Assembly (NCBI RefSeq): GCF_900129975.1 | Contig: NZ_FSRG01000006.1 | Location: forward strand, 62,001-126,000 | Direction: 5' to 3' | DNA: 64,000 nucleotides | From: Halodesulfovibrio marinisediminis DSM 17456 | Lineage (GTDB): Bacteria; Desulfobacterota; Desulfovibrionia; Desulfovibrionales; Desulfovibrionaceae | Shown here: positions 41,567 through 51,938 of the stretch, one piece after another | Layout: the number at the start of each line of letters is the position of its first letter | Position numbering within the stretch: the stretch's first letter is position 1 | The notes under the pieces: model-generated | Database searches by the model: none | The model's input: the letters and a program-made list of their open reading frames with translations, nothing else | What the model was told of the DNA's origin: nothing | Position numbers and translations under genes: made by a program

Positions 41567-42457
41567 GTGAACAAACGACATGCAGAACTTACCACCTCTA
41601 TACTCTGCTTCTTATTCATCTTTCTTTTCTATTCTACCGGCTACAGCGTCACACTTGCAGACATACGCGCCCGCGGAGAACTACATCACTTAGGCGTTCC
41701 CTACGCCCGCTTCGCAAATAACAACGCTGACGGCCTCGACTGCGCTCTGATGCGCAGATTCGCACAACACCTTGGTGTCCGTTATGCGTTTATCCCCACC
41801 ACGTGGGAAAAGGCCATTCCTGACCTTACCGGCAGGCACCTTGCCTCGTTAAACTCTGAACAAGCTACGACTCCTGTCCATGGAGACATTCTCGCCAGCG
41901 GTATCAGCATTATTCCGAAACGCCAACGGCGCGTTCTGTTCTCAAAACCTACATTCACCGCACAAGTCTGGCTAATTGCAAAACCAGAAGTCAACATCAC
42001 ACCCATCCAACCAACCGGAACTGTTGAAAAAGACATTGCCATAACACTGGCACAAACAGCGGGAAAAACAGTTTACGGCATTAAAGACGTCTGTCTTGAT
42101 GTTAGACGCTTCCCAAGCTTGCTTTCCACAGCCTCCTCCGCCATCAATGTTTCGCCTCAACAAATTAACGAACCTATTTCTTTTTTAAAATCTGAATATT
42201 CCATATTTCTCATGGAATCTCCCAGTGCTTTGATGGCATTAGGGATCTGGCCGTATTCTTTTAAAATAATCGGCCCAGTAGCTAAACAACAAAAAATGGG
42301 AGCTGCTTTTGCACCCGAGTCTGTTGAGTTGCGAGACGAATTTAACCGCTTTTTTACTGCATTCTGGGAAAGCGGCGAATACCAAAAACTAGTACACCGT
42401 TACTACCCCAGCTCCTACCTGTACTTTAATAAATTCTTCATGAAGAGCTCGCCATAA
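41567..42457 (+). CDS. Periplasmic substrate-binding protein (SBP_bac_3-like) coupled to a hybrid kinase
   Basis: A 296-residue exported protein starting at GTG with GGAGG five bases upstream. The signal peptide (LTTSILCFLFIFLFYSTGYS) is followed by an amino-acid-type binding fold: ADIRARGELHHLGVPYARFANNNADGLDCALMRRFAQHLGV, then SGISIIPKRQRRVLFSKPTF and a C-terminal YQKLVHRYYPSSYLYF. Several residues of the usual SBP core are recognisable. It ends by overlapping the kinase start (TAATG), which strongly suggests it feeds ligand information to that kinase instead of a transporter. The ligand is unknown. Confidence 0.82.
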   Translation: MNKRHAELTTSILCFLFIFLFYSTGYSVTLADIRARGELHHLGVPYARFANNNADGLDCALMRRFAQHLGVRYAFIPTTWEKAIPDLTGRHLASLNSEQATTPVHGDILASGISIIPKRQRRVLFSKPTFTAQVWLIAKPEVNITPIQPTGTVEKDIAITLAQTAGKTVYGIKDVCLDVRRFPSLLSTASSAINVSPQQINEPISFLKSEYSIFLMESPSALMALGIWPYSFKIIGPVAKQQKMGAAFAPESVELRDEFNRFFTAFWESGEYQKLVHRYYPSSYLYFNKFFMKSSP

Positions 42458-45400
42458 TGAACAAGCCGTTTGAGCAACTTTTTTCAGGCAAGAAGTCCTT
42501 CAATCTCATACTGATACTCTGTGTGATCATCGTATGTGCTTTTTTAGCACTGGGCATCTTGCTGCACCGCTCCCAATTCTCGTTGCAACAGACGAAGCAA
42601 AAACAATTTATTAACGACTCCCAAAAAGTTGCCAGCGCTTTCAAAGGATACTTTGCTGAACGAAACAGAAACCTGCGCACCCTCGCTTCCACGCAGACAT
42701 TCTCCAGCTATTTTCATAACAAAGCATTGGGCATATCTCTCGATTACGGTATGCTCGCCATTCTTTCCGACATAGAACAGGAACTGCAACGGTTTATCAT
42801 GGAATACAAGGTGCAGGGAGAGCACATATTTTCTGAAGTAAGTTTTGTAGACTACAAGTACCACACACACATCACTGCTACCGTCAACACAGGAAACGGC
42901 GCTCCCGTTTCTATTACATCATCAACAATAAACCTTCCTGTTTCCCCCAATGCACCACTGCAACTACATCAGGACCCGGACCAAAGCAGGCTGCGCATCG
43001 CCATTCCCTACATCATAATGGGAAAACATGTGGGCGATCTCTCTGCAACTCTGTCCTCCCGTGCCATAAAAAAATATCTGCTTCTGCTTCAAAATTCAGA
43101 AAAATTTAATCTGATCCTGCTGTATAACGATATTCCATTCACTAAAATCATCACCGACCCCAACATTACGTTCAGCATAGACAAGCTCACTTCTATTCCG
43201 CCAAATACCATGTTCCAACTAAGTGATGCAGCTCGCATAGGCAACTTGCCAGTGCCAATGAAAGTGCAGCTTATACCGGTGCTGAGCAACAAAATTACGG
43301 CGGTCTCGTTTATTGAAGTAAACAAAATAACGCGTGGACAATTCTCGAACGGTATTCTGCTTATCTTTTATGGAGTATTTCTTGCTGCAGCCTCAAGCAT
43401 TACCGTTGCCGCCTACGTGATTTCCAAAAACAATTGGCTCGCACGCAGTCTAAAAGAAGCAGCAGACAGCAAAAAAGCTACAGCAGAACACCTCAGCAAG
43501 CTACAAACAGAAATCGTTATCCGTCGTAATGCAGAAATTCGGGCACTCACAGCACGGCAAAAGGCAGAACAGCTTACACACGTGGTTCCAAGCGCCGTAT
43601 TTACCATTAACATGGAAAAAAAGATCGATAGTTGGAACAAACGCGCTGAAGAACTTACAGGCTTCAAAGCATCTGAAATGATAGGCCGCAGCTGCTCGTC
43701 AATATTTCTGGATACATGTATGGACGAATGTGCTTTGTACTCGCACGCTCAACACGCCACCTGCGGCAACCAACACTCATTGCGCAAAAAAAACGGCGAG
43801 TTGCGCACCATCATCAAAAATACAGAACCAATGCTCGACGGTTTCGGACAAGTTATCGGGCTCATTGAATGCTTTGAGGACATCACAGACCAACAAAAAA
43901 CACTGGCTGCCCTTGCTAAAACCGAGGCCAACTATCGCGACATCATCCAAAACGCACAGGACGGTATTTTCCAGTCCACCCTTTCGGGTGAAATCCTCAA
44001 CGCAAATCCTGCGTTCCTAAATATTTTCGAATTCTCCTCAGTTGAAGAAATGCGCACCGCCTTTCGGGGATTTGAAAATCACTTCTATGTAAGCAAAACC
44101 AGACGCTCAGAGTTTGTTAACACGATGCTCAAAAACCGTTTCGTGTCCAACTTTGAATCAGAAATTCGTACAAAAACCGGTCGAAAAATCTGGATCTTGG
44201 AGAGCGCCCGTCTGCGCACCTCGCCGGACGGTTCTATTCGTTTTGAAGGGTTTGTGCGTGACATCACTTTACAAAAAGAAGCTGAACAAAACCTTATTGC
44301 CGCCAAAGAAGCCGCAGAAAGCGCTAACATTGCCAAGAACAACTTCCTTGCCAACATCAGTCACGAACTGCGTACACCTATGAACGCCATCATCGGCATT
44401 GCCGAGCTGGGGCTACGGACAATCACAGACCCTGATCGCAGACGAAACATAGAAGTTCTCTACAAGGCATCCAGCTCACTGCTTACACTGCTCAACGATC
44501 TGCTCGACTTCTCTGCTATCGAATCCAATGCCCTTTCGCTCAAGTGTGCGTCTTTTTCTGTAAAAGATATGATGCGAACCATCGGTGGTCTCATGCAGGG
44601 GGAAGCAAACAAAAAGAATCTAGACTTCACTGTCACCATAGACAAATCCGTCCCGCCAATGCTCACTGGAGACAACGGGCGCATTAAACAGATTCTTGTA
44701 AACCTGATTTGGAACGCCCTCAAATTCACTAACGAAGGAAATGTAACCGTCACATGTTCTGCACGCCCTGTAACTAATTCGGAACTGCCAACCGACGCTG
44801 ATAACAACACTCAAGGGAACAGCGTAACACCTGAGAGCGCTCTTGATTCGCTTGAAGCCCATCCCCCGCAGGATACGGTTATGCTCATCTGTTCTGTGTT
44901 CGATACAGGCATCGGCATTCCTGACGAGAATATGGAAGAAATTTTTGAAAGCTTTGCGCAGGTGCAAAATTTTAATGTAGCACCACATGGCGGTGTCGGG
45001 CTCGGGCTTGCCATTTCCCAGCGCCTTGCAGTGCGCATGGGAGGCACCATCAACGTAGAAAGCACGGTCGGCAAAGGCTCTACTTTTACTCTGGAAATAC
45101 CTTGTCAAGTCTCAGCCGAAAGTGAAGATGCTTCCAATCTCCTGCTACCTGACTCAGAAGAAGTACCACCGATGCCGTTACTTAACGTACTCGTCGCGGA
45201 AGATAACGAATTCAGCCAGGAAGTACTGATGCAGATGCTCAAGGAAGACGGGCACAACGTCTACCTTGCAGAAAACGGCGAGCAGGTGCTCGAAATGCTT
45301 TCCCGCATCACTGTGGACATAATTCTTATGGACGTACAAATGCCCGTACTTGATGGTCTGGAAACCATTAAACGCATTCGTGCCGGAGCCGTGCCGAACC

Positions 45401-45981
45401 TTGATGTTACCATCCCGATTGTCACCATCAGTGCGCACGACTCCATTACCTCCAAAGATAACTTCCATGATGGCGAAGTAACAGAATGGCTGCAAAAACC
45501 AATCTCGCTCTATGCACTGCAGCAAGTACTGCGCTCCATCTTCAACAACAGCCATACTGTGAGCAATGCAGACGCCGAAAACTGTTCTGCATTGCCAAAG
45601 CAAACAGATTCTACTACTCCAAGGGTCATAAATTTTGAAACTCTCTATGAAATGGTCAACGGCAAGCAGAACATTATTAACAAAGTCCTGCGCACCTACC
45701 TTACATCGCTTCCAGAATCACTGGAACTGATCAAAACAGCATTTCATGAAAATGATACTGAGGAAGTGGCGCGACTCACGCATATGCTGAAAGCAACCAT
45801 GGGTTCCGTAGGTGCGACGACGCTTTCGCAAACTGCACAGCAAATGGAACAACTTGCTCGCAAGCAGGAGCTGCACAGGGCGCAACATTTGCTCGACCTG
45901 TTCATCGCTCACGCGGAACAGTCTCTCGATGAAGTTGCTGAGTATCTGAATCAGCACGAGCCGGAACAGCAGGTGTCGTAG
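42457..45981 (+). CDS. Hybrid sensor histidine kinase with PAS, receiver and Hpt domains
   Basis: A 1174-residue membrane kinase. A transmembrane helix (LILILCVIIVCAFLALGILL) near residue 20 and another near 305 (GILLIFYGVFLAAASSITVAA) bracket a periplasmic domain of ~265 residues. Then come a PAS domain (QLTHVVPSAVFTINMEKK, ~375-480), a second PAS (~495-600), HisKA with ISHELRTPMNAIIG (His636), HATPase_c (DTGIGIPDENMEEIFESFAQ and GLGLAISQRLA), a receiver (VAEDNEFSQ, LMDVQMPVLDG, Asp959) and a C-terminal Hpt (RLTHMLKATMGSVGA, His1109). The phosphate path would be His636-Asp959-His1109. No response regulator lies next to it; the one at 48162 is a distant candidate. Confidence 0.93.
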   Translation: MNKPFEQLFSGKKSFNLILILCVIIVCAFLALGILLHRSQFSLQQTKQKQFINDSQKVASAFKGYFAERNRNLRTLASTQTFSSYFHNKALGISLDYGMLAILSDIEQELQRFIMEYKVQGEHIFSEVSFVDYKYHTHITATVNTGNGAPVSITSSTINLPVSPNAPLQLHQDPDQSRLRIAIPYIIMGKHVGDLSATLSSRAIKKYLLLLQNSEKFNLILLYNDIPFTKIITDPNITFSIDKLTSIPPNTMFQLSDAARIGNLPVPMKVQLIPVLSNKITAVSFIEVNKITRGQFSNGILLIFYGVFLAAASSITVAAYVISKNNWLARSLKEAADSKKATAEHLSKLQTEIVIRRNAEIRALTARQKAEQLTHVVPSAVFTINMEKKIDSWNKRAEELTGFKASEMIGRSCSSIFLDTCMDECALYSHAQHATCGNQHSLRKKNGELRTIIKNTEPMLDGFGQVIGLIECFEDITDQQKTLAALAKTEANYRDIIQNAQDGIFQSTLSGEILNANPAFLNIFEFSSVEEMRTAFRGFENHFYVSKTRRSEFVNTMLKNRFVSNFESEIRTKTGRKIWILESARLRTSPDGSIRFEGFVRDITLQKEAEQNLIAAKEAAESANIAKNNFLANISHELRTPMNAIIGIAELGLRTITDPDRRRNIEVLYKASSSLLTLLNDLLDFSAIESNALSLKCASFSVKDMMRTIGGLMQGEANKKNLDFTVTIDKSVPPMLTGDNGRIKQILVNLIWNALKFTNEGNVTVTCSARPVTNSELPTDADNNTQGNSVTPESALDSLEAHPPQDTVMLICSVFDTGIGIPDENMEEIFESFAQVQNFNVAPHGGVGLGLAISQRLAVRMGGTINVESTVGKGSTFTLEIPCQVSAESEDASNLLLPDSEEVPPMPLLNVLVAEDNEFSQEVLMQMLKEDGHNVYLAENGEQVLEMLSRITVDIILMDVQMPVLDGLETIKRIRAGAVPNLDVTIPIVTISAHDSITSKDNFHDGEVTEWLQKPISLYALQQVLRSIFNNSHTVSNADAENCSALPKQTDSTTPRVINFETLYEMVNGKQNIINKVLRTYLTSLPESLELIKTAFHENDTEEVARLTHMLKATMGSVGATTLSQTAQQMEQLARKQELHRAQHLLDLFIAHAEQSLDEVAEYLNQHEPEQQVS

Positions 45982-46007
45982 GCAAAATTACAACCTGCTG
46001 TGCTTTT

Positions 46008-46222
46008 TTGCCTCCGGCGGTCTATCGGGGCTTATTATTTTTGCCTCCGGCGGCCAAAGAACCTGTTGCACTGTCGCTTTCTGTAATCCCTCGTTCCTCG
46101 AGAACAGCTACCGCTCTTGTAGGAAGGTTCTCTGGACTCTCCAAAAACTTTCAGGGGCGAAGGGCATCCGTTTTTTTAGTCGCTGGCAGCCGCGAGGGAG
46201 TTACCTTTCTGTAATGGAGAGC
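46008..46222 (+). repeat. Second dispersed repeat family, copy 2
   Basis: GCCTCCGGCGG modules, AAGAACCTG, CTCGAGAACAGCTACCGCT, then AGGGGCGAAGGGC and GCAGCCGCGAGGGA, corresponding in order to copy 1. It fills the 45982-46367 spacer before pgm, which holds no gene. Confidence 0.7.
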
Positions 46223-46367
46223 TTCATCCGGCCGTCCCAAACTCACCGAAAGCAAAAATTGCATACACACTAAGGTAGTTATCCTTCAGCGGCAACGCGA
46301 GCCGTGGTAGGATTTCGCCTGCCTACTAGTTAAATAATTTGAGCAAACCACTACGAGGAAGCAAACG

Positions 46368-48014
46368 ATGGCAATCAGTGAAAAAGCCGGAAAAAAGGCA
46401 CTTCCATCCGATCTTATAAATATCCAGAAACTTATCACCGCATACTACACAGTGACTCCTGACCCTGATAACGCACAGCATCGTGTGGCCTTTGGTACAT
46501 CCGGTCACCGTGGCTCTTCATTTGCGGGCAGCTTTAACGAGCAGCACATTGCCGCTGTAACGCAGGCTATTTGCGAATACCGAGCAAAGGAAGGAATCAC
46601 TGGTCCTCTGTTCATGGGCAAGGACACACATGCCCTTTCCGAACCGGCACATCAGACCGCCTTAGAGGTACTCACTGGCAACGGTGTGACGGTGCACATT
46701 GAGAAGGAAGACGGCTATGTTCCCACTCCGGTTATTTCTCATGCTATCCTCACTTATAACCGCGACCACGATGATATTGCAGACGGCATTGTTGTAACCC
46801 CTTCTCACAACCCACCACAGGATGGCGGCTTTAAGTACAACCCGCCTCAGGGTGGCCCTGCTGATAAAGAAACAACAAACTGGGTGGAAAACCGCGCTAA
46901 CGAACTTATTCGCGAAGGAAATAAAGACGTAAAACGTGTGCCGCTTGCTGATGCACTGGCTGCACCGACTACTGTACGCTACGACTTCCGCACCCCTTAT
47001 GTGAACGACCTTGAGAATATTATCGATATTGAAGCGATTAAGAAGGCTGGCCTGCACATTGGCGTAGACCCTCTGGGCGGCGCTGGTGAATCCTACTGGG
47101 AACCGATTGCTGAACGATACGGACTGAACATTGAAGTGGTAAACAACGTTATCGATCCTACTTTCCGCTTCATGCCGATGGACAGAGACGGTGTTATCCG
47201 CATGGACTGCTCTTCCCCATGGGCCATGACAGATCTGATCAAGTTGCAGCCGCATTTTGACATTGCCTTCGGTAACGACCCTGACGCCGACAGACACGGC
47301 ATTGTGTGCAGCAAAGGACTGATGAACCCGAACCACTACCTTGCTACGGCTATTGCATACCTGTTTGCGCATCGTCCACAGTGGAACAAAGACGCGGTTG
47401 TAGGCAAGACCCTTGTTTCCAGCCAGATGATCGACCTTGTTGTTGAATCGCTGGGCAAAAAAGTTGCTGAAGTGCCTGTGGGCTTCAAATGGTTTGTAGA
47501 AGGTCTTCTTGACGGCAGCTATGGATTCGGCGGTGAAGAAAGCGCAGGTGCAAGCTTCCTGCGTAAAGACGGCACAGTGTGGTCAACCGACAAAGACGGC
47601 ATCATCATGAACCTGCTCGCAGCAGAGATTCTGGCTGTAACGGGCAAAGACCCGCAGCAAAATTATGATGAAATGACTGAAAAGTTCGGCACGCCTATCT
47701 ACGAGCGTTTAGAAGCTCCGGCTTCTCCTGAGCAGAAAACCGTACTGAAACAGCTTTCCCCTGAAATGGTAAAGTCAGACACGCTTGCTGGCGAGCCGAT
47801 TCTTTCAAAGCTGACACATGCACCTGCTAACGGCGCATCCATTGAAGGCTTAAAAGTTGTAACAAAATCCGGCTGGTTTGCTGCTCGTCCTTCCGGAACA
47901 GAAAATATTTATAAAATTTATACAGAAAGTTTTAAAGGCAAAGAACACCTCACACTCTTACAAAAAGAAGCGCAGGCCATGGTTTCTGAAGCATTCAAAG
48001 CGGCAGGTGTATAG
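46368..48014 (+). CDS. pgm: Phosphoglucomutase (alpha-D-glucose-phosphate-specific)
   Basis: A 548-residue phosphohexomutase of the E. coli Pgm type (546). It shows the N-terminal TSGHRGSS loop, phosphoserine site [21 protein letters not shown] (Ser146), metal-binding [10 protein letters not shown], the sugar-binding loop [10 protein letters not shown] and the phosphate-binding [13 protein letters not shown]. It interconverts glucose-1-phosphate and glucose-6-phosphate for glycogen, polysaccharide and precursor synthesis. GAGG lies about seven bases before the ATG. A single gene with a repeat-rich spacer upstream. Confidence 0.97.
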   Translation: MAISEKAGKKALPSDLINIQKLITAYYTVTPDPDNAQHRVAFGTSGHRGSSFAGSFNEQHIAAVTQAICEYRAKEGITGPLFMGKDTHALSEPAHQTALEVLTGNGVTVHIEKEDGYVPTPVISHAILTYNRDHDDIADGIVVTPSHNPPQDGGFKYNPPQGGPADKETTNWVENRANELIREGNKDVKRVPLADALAAPTTVRYDFRTPYVNDLENIIDIEAIKKAGLHIGVDPLGGAGESYWEPIAERYGLNIEVVNNVIDPTFRFMPMDRDGVIRMDCSSPWAMTDLIKLQPHFDIAFGNDPDADRHGIVCSKGLMNPNHYLATAIAYLFAHRPQWNKDAVVGKTLVSSQMIDLVVESLGKKVAEVPVGFKWFVEGLLDGSYGFGGEESAGASFLRKDGTVWSTDKDGIIMNLLAAEILAVTGKDPQQNYDEMTEKFGTPIYERLEAPASPEQKTVLKQLSPEMVKSDTLAGEPILSKLTHAPANGASIEGLKVVTKSGWFAARPSGTENIYKIYTESFKGKEHLTLLQKEAQAMVSEAFKAAGV

Positions 48015-48161
48015 CCACTCCAGCACCTTTTGGCCACTTTCGGCACCTTGCTTTATGTTCCTGTAGCTGTAACTATGCATTTTGTCTCAGGTTATAATCT
48101 GAGACACTATGCAAAAAGAGGGTGTAATGGTATAGCGTTAGCCAATATGGAGGTAGCCCAA

Positions 48162-48566
48162 ATGAAGTTCCTTATCGTTGATGACGATTTCGATAGCCGC
48201 AGACTCGTACAAAAAATCCTTCATCCATATGGGTATTCTGACCTTGCAGCAGACGGTGAAGAAGGCGTTGAAGCCTTCCGTCAGGCGTTGCAGGCTGGTG
48301 AACCGTATGATGTTGTTACCCTCGATATTATGATGCCGAATATCGACGGGCAGGATGCCCTGCGCGAAATACGCGATCTAGAGAAAGAACATGGGATTCC
48401 TCCGGAGAATGGTGCAAAAGTGATCATGATATCCGGACTTGATGACAGTCAGGAAGTGCATGACGCGTTTTTCCTAGGCAACGCAACGAGTTTCATTGTA
48501 AAACCAATCCGCAAAAAAACGCTTCTTGAAGAAATCCAAAACCTCGGCGTCAAGCTGGAATCCTGA
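48162..48566 (+). CDS. Single-domain response regulator (CheY-like)
   Basis: A 134-residue receiver-only protein. The ATG at 48162 follows GGAGG with seven bases of spacing, so upstream ATGs are unlikely starts. Acidic pocket DDD at residues 7-9, phosphoacceptor LDIMMPNIDG (Asp55), Ser in MISGLDD (the Thr/Ser switch) and the Lys of FIVKPI complete the receiver. No output domain is present, so it would act by protein interaction or as a phosphate relay. The Hpt-bearing hybrid kinase 2.2 kb upstream is a possible donor. A terminator (48600-48636) separates it from gcvH. Confidence 0.9.
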   Translation: MKFLIVDDDFDSRRLVQKILHPYGYSDLAADGEEGVEAFRQALQAGEPYDVVTLDIMMPNIDGQDALREIRDLEKEHGIPPENGAKVIMISGLDDSQEVHDAFFLGNATSFIVKPIRKKTLLEEIQNLGVKLES

Positions 48567-48599
48567 TAGAGCGCACAATCGATCAATTTTCGACAAAAA

Positions 48600-48636
48600 A
48601 ATGGCCAGATCCTACATTTTATGGAGTCTGGCCATT
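48600..48636 (+). terminator. Terminator of the CheY-like gene
   Basis: AATGGCCAGA/TCTGGCCATT stem with a long loop and T5. Confidence 0.78.
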
Positions 48637-48754
48637 GTTTTTCCTTCAAATTAGACTTATGACGCTAGTATCTGTTAGACAAAAAACTAAACTGTCATAA
48701 CGATAAAACAAACCATATCTACACAACAACACAAACCTTTTCAGGAGGAATCCA

Positions 48755-49138
48755 ATGGCATACCCAGAAAACCTTCTCTACAACAAGAGTCACGAATGGG
48801 CGAAAATTGAGGGTGAAGAAGCCACCATCGGTATCACCAGTTTTGCACAGGAACAGCTTGGCGACATCACTTTTGTTGAGCTTCCTGAAGTTGGCGACAC
48901 TCTTGAATTCGGTGATGAGCTGGGTTCCATCGAGTCTGTTAAAGCTGCAAGTGAGCTTTACATGCCTGTAAGCGGTGAAGTTATCGCTGTTAACGAAGAA
49001 CTTGAAGATGCTCCGGAAAAAGTTAACGAAGCACCTTTTGAAGGCGGCTGGCTTATCAAAGTTAAGCTTACTGACGAGCCAAAGGACCTCCTTTCTGCAA
49101 CTGAATACGCAGAACTGGTAGCTAGCGAAGCACACTAG
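48755..49138 (+). CDS. gcvH: Glycine cleavage system H protein
   Basis: A 127-residue H protein, the lipoyl carrier that shuttles the methylamine intermediate. The lipoylation motif is [22 protein letters not shown] (Lys63), with conserved [26 protein letters not shown] before it. AGGAGG is seven bases before the ATG. It heads a gcvH-gcvPA-gcvPB-lpd operon, spaced 17 bp from gcvPA. No gcvT is present in this cluster. No riboswitch-like glycine aptamer pair was evident in the short (~115 bp) leader. Confidence 0.97.
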   Translation: MAYPENLLYNKSHEWAKIEGEEATIGITSFAQEQLGDITFVELPEVGDTLEFGDELGSIESVKAASELYMPVSGEVIAVNEELEDAPEKVNEAPFEGGWLIKVKLTDEPKDLLSATEYAELVASEAH

Positions 49139-49155
49139 TAAAAAAAGGAGGCGTC

Positions 49156-50490
49156 ATGCCGTATACTCCGCATACAGCTGAAGAAACTCAAGCAATGCTT
49201 GATGTTATCGGTGTTAAGACCATTGAGGACCTGTTTGCAGATATCCCTGCGGACATGCGTCCTAAAAGCTTTGACCTGCCTCAGGGTCTGAGCGAAATGG
49301 AAGCCTGTGCGTACTTTGAAAAGCTTGCCGGTAAAAATAAAACCGATCTCGTAAGCTTCCTTGGCGCCGGTTTCTACAACCACTATATTCCTAAAGCCAT
49401 CGACAACCTCGTTGGTCGTGGTGAATTTTACACTGCATACACCCCGTACCAGCCTGAATCCTCTCAGGGTACCCTTCAGGCTATTTTTGAATTCCAGACT
49501 GCTGTCTGCAACCTCCTTGAAATGGATGCTGCAAACGCTTCTGTTTATGATGGCGGAACCGCTATTTTTGAAGCAATCATGATGGCAGTACGCGCCGGCC
49601 GCAAACGCAAGAAAATCGTTATCGACGAAAGCGTCAATCCGATTTACCGCGAAATGGTGGACACCTACACAAGCAATATTGATATTGATATCGTTGTAGT
49701 GCCACATACCGAAGGCTTATCCAATGTTGAAGCTCTTAAAGCTGCCATTGATAAAGATTGCGCCGCCGTTGTAGTTCAAAACCCTAACTTCTTCGGTAAC
49801 GTTCAGGACTTCACTGAACTGTTCGAACACGCCCACGCTAACAAAGCACTGGGCATCATCTCCGTATACCCTGTTATGCAGTCTGTTATGAAAACTCCTG
49901 GTGAAATGGGAGCAGACATCGCAGTTGCAGAAGCCCAGAGCCTTGGTCAGCCTCTCTCATTCGGCGGCCCGTACCTCGGCGTTATGTCCTGTACTAAAAA
50001 ACTGATCCGCCAGATTCCTGGTCGTATCGTTGGTCGTACAGAAGACGTAGACGGCAAAACAGGCTACGTACTCACCTTGCAGGCTCGTGAACAGCACATC
50101 CGCCGTGCAAAAGCTACCTCCAACATTTGTTCCAACCAGGCACTGTGTGCGCTGCGCGCACTTATCCACATGTCCCTGCTTGGTCCTGAAGGTCTTATCC
50201 GCACAGCAGAATTGAGCATGGAACGTGCACACTATCTTGCAGACCGCCTCACCATGATTGAAGGCGTTGAGCTGCTTAATGATGCACCGTTCGGTAACGA
50301 ATTCGCTATCCGTCTGCCTATCAATGCTGAAGAAGCTATTGAAGCGCTCATGGAAAAAGGCTTTGTTACCGGCTACCCTGCCGGCCGTTCCTACGAAGGT
50401 ATGGACAACGTTCTTCTCGTTGCTTGTACTGAGCTGCATTCATTCGAACAGATTGGTGTATTCACCGAACTGTTGGGAGGTATTCTCTAA
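49156..50490 (+). CDS. gcvPA: Glycine dehydrogenase (decarboxylating) subunit 1
   Basis: A 444-residue alpha-type subunit of split glycine decarboxylase. Characteristic segments are YTPHTAEETQAMLDVIG at the start, SFLGAGFYNHYIPKAID, GEFYTAYTPYQPESSQGTLQ and ARLPIN-type C-terminus with PAGRSYEGMDNVLLV. Together with subunit 2 it decarboxylates glycine with PLP and passes the aminomethyl group to GcvH. AAAGGAGG precedes the ATG by six bases. Its stop overlaps the start of gcvPB by one base (TAATG), so the two subunits are co-translated. Confidence 0.97.
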   Translation: MPYTPHTAEETQAMLDVIGVKTIEDLFADIPADMRPKSFDLPQGLSEMEACAYFEKLAGKNKTDLVSFLGAGFYNHYIPKAIDNLVGRGEFYTAYTPYQPESSQGTLQAIFEFQTAVCNLLEMDAANASVYDGGTAIFEAIMMAVRAGRKRKKIVIDESVNPIYREMVDTYTSNIDIDIVVVPHTEGLSNVEALKAAIDKDCAAVVVQNPNFFGNVQDFTELFEHAHANKALGIISVYPVMQSVMKTPGEMGADIAVAEAQSLGQPLSFGGPYLGVMSCTKKLIRQIPGRIVGRTEDVDGKTGYVLTLQAREQHIRRAKATSNICSNQALCALRALIHMSLLGPEGLIRTAELSMERAHYLADRLTMIEGVELLNDAPFGNEFAIRLPINAEEAIEALMEKGFVTGYPAGRSYEGMDNVLLVACTELHSFEQIGVFTELLGGIL

Positions 50491-51938
50491 TGGAAACCAT
50501 CTTTTCCCAATCCGTTCCGGGTCGTACCGCTTGCCTGCCTCCAAAGCCGGAAGAACGCGCAGAGCGTTTTCTCCCGAAAGAGTTGATGCGTGCTAAGCGT
50601 CCTAAACTGCCGGAAGTTAGTGAACTTGATGTAGTTCGCCACTTCACCAAATTAAGTACTTTTAACTACGGTGTAGATTCCAACTTCTACCCGCTTGGCT
50701 CCTGCACAATGAAATATAATCCGAAATTTACGGAATACGTTGCTGCACTGCCTGGCTACACTACACCACACCCTGCGCTCGCGCAGCTGCCTCAGGGCGC
50801 CCAATACACTCAGGGCTCCCTGCAGACCATGTTCGAAGCAGAGGAAATGCTCTGTGAACTGACCGGAATGGAAGCCTTTACCTCCCAGCCAATGGCTGGT
50901 GCTAACGGCGAACTTACCGGCGCACTCCTTATTGCTGCGTACCATCAGGACAAAGGCAATAAGAAAACCAAGATCATCTGCCCAGATGCAGCACACGGCA
51001 CCAACCCTGCTTCTGCTGTGCTCGCTGGCTACGAAGTTGTTAACATCGAGTCTAAAGACGGTATCGTAGACCCTGAAGCTCTTGAAGCCGCTCTCGACGA
51101 CGAAGTTGCAGCAGTTATGATGACTTGTCCGAACACCCTTGGTCTGTTCGAAAGTCATCTGCCTACAATCGTAGAAAAACTGCGCCGCGTTGATGCACTC
51201 CTCTACTACGATGGTGCTAACTTCAACGCTATTATGGGTAAAATGCGTATTGGTGACGTAGGTTTTGACGTAGTTCACCTGAACGTACACAAAACCCTTG
51301 GCACCCCGCACGGCGGCGGTGGCCCTGGTGCCGGTCCGGTTGGCGTAAGCGAACGTCTTATTCCGTTCCTGCCGAACCATCGTCCTGCTAAAGCAGAAGA
51401 CGGCACCTACTACCTCGATACCGACAACCCTAAATCCATCGGTCACGTTTCACCATTCTACGGCAGCTTTGCTGTAATGCTCAAAGCATTCGCCTACATG
51501 GTTCGCCTCGGTGGTGAAGGCCTTACCAGAGCAACCGAACTTGCAGTTCTTAACGCTAACTACATGCGTAAGCGTTTGGAAAACCATCTCCACATTCCTT
51601 ACAACCGCATCTGCATGCACGAGTTTGTTGCATCAGCAAGCAAGTTGCAGGACGAATGTGGCGTGCGTGCACTCGATCTTGCGAAGGGTCTGTTAGAAAA
51701 AGGGCACCATGCTCCTACTATCTACTTCCCGCTCATCGTAAAAGAGTGCCTCATGTTCGAGCCAACTGAAACTGAAAGTAAAGAAACCCTCGACGGTTTC
51801 CTTGATGATCTTATTGACCTCATCGAAACGGCTAAAAAAGATCCTGAATCTCTTTTCTCTGCACCTCACAACACTCCTGTTCGCCGACTCGACGAAACTA
51901 AAGCTGCTCGTGAAATGGTGTTGATCGATGAAGTATAA
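50490..51938 (+). CDS. gcvPB: Glycine dehydrogenase (decarboxylating) subunit 2
   Basis: A 482-residue beta-type subunit. The PLP lysine lies in VHLNVHKTLGTPHGGGGPG (Lys268), with conserved TKLSTFNYGVDSNFYPLGSCTMKYNPK and LTGMEAFTSQPMAGANGE upstream. It overlaps gcvPA by one base and lpd by 11 bases, giving fully coupled translation of the cluster. It is complete and undisrupted. Confidence 0.97.
   Translation: METIFSQSVPGRTACLPPKPEERAERFLPKELMRAKRPKLPEVSELDVVRHFTKLSTFNYGVDSNFYPLGSCTMKYNPKFTEYVAALPGYTTPHPALAQLPQGAQYTQGSLQTMFEAEEMLCELTGMEAFTSQPMAGANGELTGALLIAAYHQDKGNKKTKIICPDAAHGTNPASAVLAGYEVVNIESKDGIVDPEALEAALDDEVAAVMMTCPNTLGLFESHLPTIVEKLRRVDALLYYDGANFNAIMGKMRIGDVGFDVVHLNVHKTLGTPHGGGGPGAGPVGVSERLIPFLPNHRPAKAEDGTYYLDTDNPKSIGHVSPFYGSFAVMLKAFAYMVRLGGEGLTRATELAVLNANYMRKRLENHLHIPYNRICMHEFVASASKLQDECGVRALDLAKGLLEKGHHAPTIYFPLIVKECLMFEPTETESKETLDGFLDDLIDLIETAKKDPESLFSAPHNTPVRRLDETKAAREMVLIDEV

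Noticed and set aside
48637-48754. Glycine riboswitch before gcvH
   Set aside because: The leader is about 115 bp and shows no tandem aptamer-like pairing; a full glycine riboswitch would need more space.
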